The notes under the pieces: model-generated
Told to the model about the DNA's origin: nothing
Database searches by the model: none
What the model saw: the letters and a program-made list of their open reading frames with translations, nothing else
Shown here: positions 9,101 through 16,415 of the stretch, piece by piece
How the letters are laid out: every line of letters starts with the position of its first letter
Numbering within the stretch: position 1 is the stretch's first letter
Made by a program: the position numbers and the translations under genes
Assembly: GCA_027490195.1 (NCBI GenBank)
Contig: JAIXYN010000065.1
Coordinates: 1 to 64,000, forward strand
Direction: 5' to 3'
Length of the DNA stretch: 64,000 nucleotides
Source: Verrucomicrobiaceae bacterium
Lineage (GTDB): Bacteria > Verrucomicrobiota > Verrucomicrobiia > Verrucomicrobiales > Verrucomicrobiaceae

Positions 9101-10296
9101 CTTTGCGTGTGGCGAAGAATGAACTCGATAAGCTGATCAAAGAGGCACAGGAGCAGGAGACTGCTGAGAAGGGCCAGGATGGCCAGACGACGGCGAATGC
9201 GGCTGATCCCAAAGGTGCTGAGAAAAATCAGAAGCCTGGAGACGGGCAGCAAGGCAAAGATGGCCAGCCCAAGGATGGCAAAACTGCTGAGAAGGGCGAG
9301 AAGGCGGGGGCAGGTGAGCAGCCGGGGAAAGACGGCCAAAGCAAAGGTGAACAAGGCAAAGATGGCCAAGGCCAGGCGCAAGATCCGAAGATGGCAGATG
9401 ATGGTCAGAAGCCGGGTGAGAAGGGAGAAGGGCAACAACCTGGCAAGGGGCAGGAGGGGAAAGCAGGAGAGGGTGAAGGTAAAGACGCCCAGACTGCTGA
9501 GAAGGGGCAAAAGCCTGGACAGGGCATGCAGCCCGGCGAGAAGGGGCAGGGGCAAGGTGAGGAGCCTAGCCCTGAGGGCGAAGGCAAAGGTCAGGGGCAA
9601 GCATCAGCGCAGCAGCCGAAGGGGAATCAACCCGGAGAGCAACCGGGCAAGGATGGACAGCAGCCTGGACAACCCGGGCAAAGGAGGGGGAAGGGCCAGG
9701 GGGAGCCGCAAACTGCTGAAAACGGGAAAGAGCCTGGTGAAGGCCAGCAGCCCGGAGCAGGTCAGCAGCCGGGCCAGGGGCAGAAACAAGGACGTGGGCA
9801 GGGCAAGGGGCAGGCGCAGCAGACGGCTGATGCCAACGTGGGAGTTGGAATGGCTGGAGACCGAGATTCTGACAATGACCGCCGGCGTCCGCAGATTCAT
9901 GGGGGGGCTGTGCCTGAGGCGTTGTTCTTTGACGACAGCAAGGAGCAGCCAGACAGCGGGGTCTTTACCGGCAGCGGCTACGAGCAGTGGAGCGACCGGC
10001 TGCGCAACGTGGAAGAGCTGCTCAATAACCCTGAACTGCGCAACGAGGCGGCGAAGGTGCAGGACCGTGCGCGCTCGCTGCGCATTGAACTCAAGCGGAG
10101 CAATGAGGCGCCGCAGGTTGCGAACCTGAACGCGCGTATCACCCAGCCACTGATGGAACTGCGGGACCGTGTGGTGGAGGAGCTTTCAAAGAAGGATGCG
10201 GGCAAGAATTTGGCCCCGGTGGATCGAGATCCGGTGCCTGCTGAGTTCCGTGATTTGGTGAAGCGCTACTACCAGGAGCTGGGTGCTGGAAAGTAA
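6190..10296 (+). CDS. DUF4175-like giant membrane protein with Gly/Gln-rich repeat region
   Basis: This 1368-residue protein has three N-terminal membrane segments (about residues 24-49, 58-74 and 145-167) and then a long region presumably on the periplasmic side. Residues 170-550 resemble the beta-rich part of DUF4175-like proteins that accompany MoxR/DUF58/BatA genes in Planctomycetota and Verrucomicrobiota. Residues about 650-990 are almost continuous charged coiled coil. Residues about 997-1220 are low complexity, made of irregular repeats of the type PGKDGQ, GEKGQ and TAEKGQ. A structured C-terminal domain (about 1240-1368) ends the protein. It is probably the last core Bat-operon component; a role in envelope mechanics is only an inference. 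The repeat tract is a likely site of length variation. Confidence 0.8.
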   Translation: MIARTILEARIAEVREALRRARLLRHLAVVFAIGIVVRGAFLLATLNGFEIPKRVDRWSMLGLIVLGLIAWLKGRRNIWTAHDIARIIERKHPSLNALLLTAIEHEKEADAPTGFLHERLIDRALAHAATQNWPVTVANKPYTRALVAAWIAVIAFLITDVALRLQARRGSKAEIVKTQAEEEAKPTEFQATLTPGDAELERGSRLIIEARFNGPVPADATLVVSEADGKERERLPMRLTVDEQVYGGMINKVERDAKYHVEFAGQKSQVHTLTVFDYPALVGSDVIVTPPEYTKLPAKETKNTKKVAALEGAKIVWKIKVNKPLMAAGEAGAPALKEVSPFAPHLTAAELFGEDKSVIALTPSAQDAMVLEGSMMAEKTQKYRLHLVDEAERGNKNPPWFTVTVQSNQLAKIEMVFPKRDLQVSSIQELPVEAKVSDDLGVTKSGAVFSINGNSKEILFKHATTAPLKKQDVRAELALEKEKAEPRQLVSYYVWAEDTGPKGEVRRNMSEMFFADVRHFEDIFREGEAPPPGQAKPKSDGLVELVKQLVNATWKIIRETNGGRVIEAATPDIDVVDQSVGIAMEKIKEAMEEVEDAEVKQSLTEAWKSLKDAQGPLQQASAEKKRSPLNQALTFEQTALEWLHRAQSREHQVIQADSPSAGQQANQNQIMDLELKQKEKRYEEEKAATEEQTAEQQENLQVLNRLKELARRQEALAEKIKELQNQIANAKTEEEKQELDNQLKRLQAEQEQLLSDLDDLKERMEKPENAQNMAEAKEQLEQTREKVSEAAEQLKEEKLADAANSATRAQRELEKMQEDFRQKTSKKFAEEVKQIRQQARDAAENEKKISEALENQKESGSDIEKNMQNAAQSRQVAEQQEKVEKLLNSMRELSEQAEQSEPLLHRNLYDAVRKAQTSGLEENLKETRDQLRYGTQAEAKDAERKAANAVEELKKGVEKAAESVLGSESEALRVAKNELDKLIKEAQEQETAEKGQDGQTTANAADPKGAEKNQKPGDGQQGKDGQPKDGKTAEKGEKAGAGEQPGKDGQSKGEQGKDGQGQAQDPKMADDGQKPGEKGEGQQPGKGQEGKAGEGEGKDAQTAEKGQKPGQGMQPGEKGQGQGEEPSPEGEGKGQGQASAQQPKGNQPGEQPGKDGQQPGQPGQRRGKGQGEPQTAENGKEPGEGQQPGAGQQPGQGQKQGRGQGKGQAQQTADANVGVGMAGDRDSDNDRRRPQIHGGAVPEALFFDDSKEQPDSGVFTGSGYEQWSDRLRNVEELLNNPELRNEAAKVQDRARSLRIELKRSNEAPQVANLNARITQPLMELRDRVVEELSKKDAGKNLAPVDRDPVPAEFRDLVKRYYQELGAGK

Positions 10297-10364
10297 GGAT
10301 GTCCTAGGTTCTTTTATGCAATGCTGACTCGACGCTAAACAGTTGTTTAGCATACTCTGCCCGG

Positions 10365-12797
10365 ATGGCCCTGACGGTTTTGACATTGAGTACTCCAGAC
10401 GGCGAGCACCGGATTTCTTGTCCGATGCACGCGTCGCTGACGCTTGGCTGCGGACCGGATTGTGACGTGATGTTTGAAGGGGTGGGCATATTGCCCCGGC
10501 ACTGCGTGCTGTATCGGACTGGGGAACGGGCTTTTCAAATCATTGGCGTGTATGCGGCGGCGCAGTTCTCCGTGAATGGCGTGATTTCGAGCGAGCTGGA
10601 AGTGGAGACACCTTTCAAGTTTGGCATCGGCGGGGAGGTGTTTGAGGTGGATGTTGCTGAGGGGGAAGCGGAGGTGCCGTTGCGAGATGGAGCCGAGCTG
10701 GAAACTGGTCTTGGTGCCGAAGGTGCAACTGCCGGGCTGCGCCCCAGCAGGCGGGGGTATTTGCTGAAGCCGATCACTTTGAAGCCACGCGCCGGACAGC
10801 GGGTGGGGGCGGTGATTTTAGAGTCTAGTCCGCCACCAGAAAATGAGGTGCCCATGCCGGCTCAGGCTGCCACGCCGCCAGCTCTGACTGTGGAGGCGAT
10901 GGTGGAAACGCCGCTGCCGGCGGATGAGAATGAGGAGGAGGGGGAATCTTCCAAGCTGCTGCTGGCGGGATTGCTTGTCTGCGGAGCGATGATCGCGGGC
11001 ATTTTTTACTGGCCGCATCATCTGGATCAGCTCTCTGCGGCGAAACCCGAGGTGGTGCTGCCGCCGGTGGTTGTGCCCGCGCTTGTGCCGGAGGCGACGG
11101 TGCGGGCTTGTCAGGATCTGCTGCAGGTGGGTGCGCCACAGCTGGCCGCGCAGGTGCTGATGCCGCTGGCCGAGACGGGCAATGTGGCAGCGATGCATCA
11201 GCTAGCGCTCGCGCTGCGGGCTTCGGGTCAGTTTGGGGAGGAGGTGGTGTTTCTGCTTCAGCGGGTGGTGGAAGGCGGGCGGCGTGAGGCTTTGCGTGAC
11301 TTTGTGAGCGTGGTGGATGATGAGGAGAATCCGGCGCGCTACGCGGAGGGTGCTTTTAAGCAGTTGCAAATGGCGGCGAAACTTGGGGAGACATCGGCCT
11401 GGATGCCGCTGGGTGAACGCTACGAATACGGCAATGGCACGGCACCTGATATCAAGCTGGCGCTCGCAGCTTTTGAAAAGGCGCGGGTGGCGGGAGACAA
11501 GCGTGCTGAGGTCAAACTCTCTGCCAAGTCGGCGGCGATGGATCGTGCAGCGGCGTATGTGAGGTCGTGGAACGAGGTGTCTGTGGCCACGCAGCTTGAT
11601 CATGTGGCGGCGGGGCAGGGGAAGTTTTTCACGCTGGATCATCCGCCTATGGAGGTGCTGCTGCGGCAGGAGGAGGAGATGCGCGCGCGGTGGCCGCTGC
11701 GGCGCATCAGTGTGATGGCGGGAGCGCAGGCGGAGGTGGAGACGTTTGATCTGATCAAGGTCACGCAGCCGTTTCAATTTGAAGTGCAGCGTGCGGAACG
11801 CATCGCGCGGGGGAAGGGCGTGCTGGTGTGCACGGTACAGCGGGATGTGGAGGGCCACTGGAGGATCACGGATGCGAGCGACAAGATTGATGTGAGCGAG
11901 CTGCTGCCGACGACGGAGCAGTTTGTGAGCGCCGAGTCGTTGCGCGAATTGAGGCCCGCCTTCACGCATGCGGAGCAGGTGGAGGAGTCGCGGCTGGAGA
12001 TTTTGGAGCAGATGCACGGTCTGGATGCGACGGAGGATTTCAAGCCGGCGCTGACGGTGCTGATGAACGCGATGTATGAATTTCCGAAGGAGACTTTCTG
12101 GCTGCCCTTTGCCGACAAGCTGTGTGACCGCATGGCGCGGCAGTTGTTCATGAGTGGCAAGTGGCTGGATGCGGGGTGGGCGGAGCAGGTGCATCAGTTT
12201 GCCGAGCACGGCAGTGTGTCTGCCATGCTGCTGGAAGGGCATCTGTATGCGGCGGGTTATGGGTGCGAGCGCCATGCGGCCCGCAGTGTGGCGCTTTACC
12301 AGAAGGCGTATGAGGCGGGCAAGCGGCGTGATGCGGGCTTCTACTATGCCGAAGCACTGTTTCAGGGGCGCGGTGTGCCGCCGGACATCGATAAGGCGGG
12401 GGCGCTGGTGCTGGCGTTTATGAGCCGCTCGAAGCATCCGCTGGAGGCGTATCTGGCTGCGCATCTGATGTGGCGCAAAGCGGAGCATGATCCTGCGCTG
12501 TGGCAGGATGTGTATGATGTGCTCTCACGGGTGGCGAACCAATTCCCGCCTGCGAAGAATCTGGCGGGCATGGTGTTGCTGAATCATGGGCAGACAACGA
12601 AGGAGCGCAGAACGGGTTTTGCGGCGATCAAGGCTGCGGCTGAGGACGGCGTGGTGGAGGCAATGAAGAGCCTTTCGCAATGCTATCTGGAAGGTGTGGG
12701 CTGCGAGAAGGATCTGCATCAGGCGACGTTTTGGAAGCAGAAGGCGATGGTGACTGAGCCGCCGCGCAGGAGGCATTATACGGAGTTTGAGGAGTGA
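10365..12797 (+). CDS. FHA-like / Sel1-repeat membrane protein
   Basis: This 810-residue protein has three parts. Residues 1-95 resemble an FHA-type fold (GCGPDCDV followed by RHCVLY and FSVNG), suggesting phosphothreonine peptide recognition, although conservation is only partial. Residues 199-218 form one membrane segment. The remainder contains Sel1/TPR-like repeats with motifs such as GERYEYGNG, GHLYAAGYGCE, YYAEALFQGRGV and SQCYLEGVGCEKD. Sel1 repeats are protein-interaction scaffolds. The gene follows the 1368-residue protein by 68 nt on the same strand and is probably part of the Bat operon. The topology suggests a cytoplasmic FHA domain with periplasmic Sel1 repeats. The FHA call is tentative; the Sel1 call is firm. 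Confidence 0.75.
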   Translation: MALTVLTLSTPDGEHRISCPMHASLTLGCGPDCDVMFEGVGILPRHCVLYRTGERAFQIIGVYAAAQFSVNGVISSELEVETPFKFGIGGEVFEVDVAEGEAEVPLRDGAELETGLGAEGATAGLRPSRRGYLLKPITLKPRAGQRVGAVILESSPPPENEVPMPAQAATPPALTVEAMVETPLPADENEEEGESSKLLLAGLLVCGAMIAGIFYWPHHLDQLSAAKPEVVLPPVVVPALVPEATVRACQDLLQVGAPQLAAQVLMPLAETGNVAAMHQLALALRASGQFGEEVVFLLQRVVEGGRREALRDFVSVVDDEENPARYAEGAFKQLQMAAKLGETSAWMPLGERYEYGNGTAPDIKLALAAFEKARVAGDKRAEVKLSAKSAAMDRAAAYVRSWNEVSVATQLDHVAAGQGKFFTLDHPPMEVLLRQEEEMRARWPLRRISVMAGAQAEVETFDLIKVTQPFQFEVQRAERIARGKGVLVCTVQRDVEGHWRITDASDKIDVSELLPTTEQFVSAESLRELRPAFTHAEQVEESRLEILEQMHGLDATEDFKPALTVLMNAMYEFPKETFWLPFADKLCDRMARQLFMSGKWLDAGWAEQVHQFAEHGSVSAMLLEGHLYAAGYGCERHAARSVALYQKAYEAGKRRDAGFYYAEALFQGRGVPPDIDKAGALVLAFMSRSKHPLEAYLAAHLMWRKAEHDPALWQDVYDVLSRVANQFPPAKNLAGMVLLNHGQTTKERRTGFAAIKAAAEDGVVEAMKSLSQCYLEGVGCEKDLHQATFWKQKAMVTEPPRRRHYTEFEE

Positions 12798-12841
12798 TGG
12801 AGTGATGGAGTGGTGGAGTGGTGGAGTGGTGGAGTGGTGGA
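12794..12841 (+). repeat. 8-bp tandem repeat (GTGRTGGA)x6
   Basis: Six perfect or near-perfect tandem copies of GTGATGGA/GTGGTGGA begin inside the stop codon of the FHA/Sel1 gene. The first two units carry A and the last four carry G at the fourth position. Because the unit is not a multiple of three and overlaps the stop, length changes could alter the extreme C-terminus, but no continuation frame of interest is seen. It is a candidate variable-number locus. Confidence 0.85.
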
Positions 12842-12957
12842 GTGGGACGATCGCTGGGCCTTCTCGACGGCGCAGCTTTGATACCCTGGACAGTTGAAAA
12901 TGAATCTGAAGGAAGAGGCCTGTTTTCCAAGCAGAGCATCAGGCTCGGCGCTTCATG

Positions 12958-13159
12958 CTGGAACGTAGGATGGACGTGGCGACAGCCCGTCTGTCCATGA
13001 GCGTGAGGCAAACGTCTTGGGCCTGCGAGCGTTCGGGCAGCCTTGAGCGCACCGTGGGTGCTGGGGCGTACGAACGTCTTCGCAGTCGGGCGGTTTGGCG
13101 GAGTAGGCGCTGGAGCATGGGTGGTCCTCGACGCCAAACACGACCGACCTACGTTCCAG
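12958..13159. repeat. MITE-like element with terminal inverted repeats, containing REP-like copy A
   Basis: Terminal inverted repeats CTGGAACGTAGG (12958-12969) and CCTACGTTCCAG (13148-13159) are perfect over 12 nt and bound a 202-bp unit. Inside its right half, 13085-13149 is copy A of a hairpin family starting GTCGGGCGGTTTGGCG, with stem GTTTGGCG (13093-13100) / CGCCAAAC (13132-13139). Copies B and C lie at 16260-16324 and 34444-34509. No protein is encoded in 12798-13229. The element sits just downstream of the 3' end of the minus-strand gene that follows. Confidence 0.7.
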
Positions 13160-13229
13160 AAAGCACGCATGTCCTCTCAGCGAACAGACCTGTTTTCAAT
13201 TGAGCATGGTATGACTCCACTGAGTGAGG

Positions 13230-15976
13230 CTACTCTCCGGAGCGCAGGATGTCGCAGGTGATGAAGATGGCCTGGAGGATGTCGTCTTTTTCGAACTCGG
13301 GTTTGCCGGTGGGTTTGTAGAGGGAGAGGAGGCGGGTGGTGCCGTCGGGGAGGGTGATGCCGGTGGTGAGCTTGGAGGTGAAGTAATCGGTGAGGGGGAA
13401 TTCGAGGCGGCGGCCCTGGGTGTCGGTGATGTGCTCGCGGTGTTCGAAGGGAGGGGCGGTGTGGAATTCGGGGGCGAGGGAGAGTTCGACGGTGACGCCG
13501 TCTGCGCCGATGGTGGGTTCGAGTTCGACGGTGAGGCCGACTCGGCGCATCTCCTGCTTGAACACGGGTTCGTTCTTGTCGTTCATGCTCAAGTCGGTGA
13601 CGGCGGTGGACTCAATGGCCTGCTCGGAGGTGGCGCGGGTTCCAGACTTGGTTTCGATGCGCGCGGTGTCGAGATGCTGCACGGTACCGGTCTTCACGGC
13701 GGCGAGCAGTTCGTTGAGTTCTGCCTGATGGTCGCTTTTGGTGGCGGCTTGGGAGGTGAGGCGGCGTAGCACGGGCCGGGGCCTTGGAGGATGTGCGTGG
13801 TGAAGGCGACGGTTTTGGGGGCGACTCTGCGAATGGATTCAACGTAGGCGTCCACCAGAGTGAGGTTCTCGTTGGTGTTTTTGACAAACATTACCGATGT
13901 GGCGGGATTGTATGAGGCGGTGGCTCCTTCTGGGAAGGGAATGCCCATGGCTTCGAGAATCATCTTCGCTGTGTAACGAGATTCTAATTGTTCCTGTCTT
14001 TCTTTGACCGTGGCTCTTCCGTCGCTCGAGGAGAGAAAGTCAGGGGGGACGTGATACATCCGGGTGTTCCAGGCTTTGGGGTCGAGTGTTGGTTTCTTTT
14101 TCTTTTCAGCGGCGGCTTGGCGCGACTTGGGGACCTGCGTGACGAGATCGCATTTTAGAAACGTGGCCCATAGGACGTCGGCATCGCCACGGCCCGTGGG
14201 AAGGTTGAGAGAGATGAGTTTGGTGCCTCCTTTGATCATGCTGATGCTGGTGGTGGTCTTGGCAGCGTGAAAATCGATGACGGGGATGTCGAAGGGCTTG
14301 TTTGATGAGGGATCGCGAAAGTTTTCGCGGCGTGCTGCGGGAGCGGCGGAATGCAGCACGTGGTTCAAGGAGATTTCCACGGTGTGGCCATCGATGCTGA
14401 AGGTGGGTTCGATTTCGAGGATGGAGCCGACAGGACGCATCGCAAAAGCGAGGTGAGGCTGGCCTTTGGCATTGGTACCGAAGTTGGAAAGATAGGTGTG
14501 TTCGCGGACGGATTCGAGAGTGGCGCGGGTGCCGGATTTGGTTTCGAGGAAGAGGGAGTCGATGTAGGTGGCCTCTCCACGAGCTACGGCGGCTTCCACG
14601 GCGACCAGCATGGCGGTATCATCTGCTGAGGCGGTGATCTTGTGTGTCAGTTCACGCAGGAAGGGGGCGGGTGCTTGAAGGGTGTGGAGGGTGAATGCGG
14701 CCGTCTTGTGGGATCTGCGGAGACATTCGTCGGTGAGGCTGGCGATACGCTCAATGTTATCGGGGGTGTTGATGATGGTCAGAACATTGTGGGTGTGTTC
14801 TGCCGTGGCCCCTTTGACAGGAGTAATGCCGTTCAACTCGAACCATATTTGCAGCGGCATCGGTTGCTTGACCATTGCCTCGGGAGGTTGGGATTCCTCG
14901 ATGAAGGATTCAAACAAGTCATCAGGCACATTGAATGCGGCGGCACTCATGCCTGCGGGCACCTGAGCGACTTGAGGCTGAGGGGTTGGTTTGGAAATGG
15001 GCAGGCATTCGACCCGACGTAAGTTGGTGGTGAGAAAAGCTGCCCAGAGAATGTCGGCGTTTTGTTTGGAGGTGCCGACAGGTTTGGTAATGCCGAGGAA
15101 CTTGGTGCAGCCGGGTGTGCTGGTGAAGCCAGTGGTGAAATGTGCCGTGGAGATGTCGGTGGCAGGAAATTCAGCGGTGCCACCGCTGGCTGGTTCCGTG
15201 ATGCTGACCTGGCGCGAAGTGGGTGGTGCGGGATGCAGTTGAATCGAGACGTTGGACTCGATGGTCCGGCCATCCGCGCCGAGAGTCGGCTCCCATTCCA
15301 GCACCAGGCCTATCTGGCGCATTTCATGGGTGACGGAGGCGCGGCTTTTTGCATCCATGGTGAGATCGGAGGCATAGGTGTGATCGCACACGGCTTCAGT
15401 GGTGGCGCGGATGCCGGACTTGGTTTCGAGGAAGGCGTCTCCGACGATGCGAACGTTGGAGCCGGGATTGTTTGCGAGGTTGAGGAGCTGGGTGAACTCT
15501 TGAGCTGCGTTGGTTGTGCGCGAGGAGGCGGCACTGGCCTGACGGATGAGATCTCCCGGACCTTCGATGACGGTGAGTGTGCAGGCGATGGTGGCCGGCG
15601 ATTGCTGGGTGATTGATAAAATGTAGGCTTCGACGAGATCGAGATTTGGCAGCGTGTTGGTGACGGTGAGGAGGCTGGTGACCGGGCTGAAGGTTGCAGT
15701 AGCCCCCTCGGGAAAAGAGATGCCGACGGCTTCGAGGATTTCTTTGGGAGTTCTGGGCTGAAATGTTTGCTTGTAGGGCGTGGTCGGGGAGGCTGAGATC
15801 GCGAAAGGATCCGCAGCAGGGGCTGCGGGTGGTGCCGCTTCAGGTGGAGTTTCGCAGGAGATGAAGTCCGGAGGGATTTGGAAGATGCGGGTGCGCATCT
15901 CGGGCTTCTCTGCGCCCAAAGCTATGGCGCATGCGAGTGTGAGAGGCAGAAGGAGGCTGCGGACTTGGAACGACAT
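13230..15976 (-). pseudogene. exported secretin-module repeat protein, first copy, frameshifted
   Basis: Read with one correction this is a 915-residue exported protein with a signal peptide (hydrophobic core about residues 7-21) and three tandem units. Each unit has a PPDFL/VPDDL-type segment, a small domain with FPEGA and NPxTS, and a degenerate secretin-like module with ETKSGxRAT, LExEPTxGADG and a TTxI...GxTxL hairpin. These match parts of the pilus secretin encoded at 28404-31061. The frame breaks near 13772/13773 in unit 3: the upstream part runs from 15976 and would stop at 13694, while the true C-terminal 175 or so residues lie in another frame ending at 13230. Comparison with the paralogue at 16416-19520 shows one base missing after the GPGP codons. 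It is either a recent pseudogene or a sequence error. Function is unknown; no secretin gate or barrel is recognisable. Confidence 0.8.
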
Positions 15977-16032
15977 GCCGATGAGATTACCGGATTTGGG
16001 GGAGCGGTGTCGAGTCTGATGTCATTTGTGTT

Positions 16033-16055
16033 TTTCCGAAGCTGAATTGCGGAAA
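16033..16055 (-). promoter_or_regulatory. conserved dyad upstream of the first secretin-module gene
   Basis: TTTCCG (16033-16038) and CGGAAA (16050-16055) form an inverted repeat with an 11-nt centre, about 57-80 nt upstream of the start at 15976. The same dyad with the same centre (AAGCTGAATTG), and most of the surrounding 80 nt, recurs upstream of the paralogue at 19574-19598. Conservation of a symmetric site in otherwise noncoding DNA suggests an operator or a structured leader, though recent duplication alone could explain it. Confidence 0.45.
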
Positions 16056-16259
16056 GGACGGATGCCGAGGAGCTTATATCATAGGTAGATGAAAACGAGT
16101 CTGGAAAGGACTACCTGCAGAGAGTGCTTTGCGCTGAAAAAGCATGATGGCTTGTGTGCAATGAAGTTCATTTGTCTGGCCGTCGATGGGTGGGGGTGGC
16201 GAAAGCCCGCCCGTATTTGAACGTCATGCAACGCACTTCGGCATGCGAACGCGCTGGTG

Positions 16260-16324
16260 GTCGGGCGGTTTGGCGGAGGACGTGATGGAGCGAAGCACTC
16301 TTTCGACGCCAAACACCCCCAACC
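16260..16324. repeat. REP-like hairpin, copy B
   Basis: Copy B of the family described at 13085-13149. It begins GTCGGGCGGTTTGGCG and ends ACGCCAAACACCCCCAACC, with an 8-bp GTTTGGCG/CGCCAAAC stem and an unrelated loop. It lies in the 440-bp gap between the two secretin-module genes, 92 nt beyond the stop of the second. Nothing else in 16062-16415 looks coding. Confidence 0.8.
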
Positions 16325-16415
16325 TACGACCGGAGCGGCTCGCTGCCCGCCTGTTCCAGAAGAAATCTGCTGCCAGTGGAGAACAGACCTGTTTTCTACG
16401 AATCGTGGTATGAAG

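Noticed and set aside
12794-12841. possible CRISPR-like repeat array
   Set aside because: The unit is 8 bp, directly abutting without spacers, and no Cas gene is in the window.
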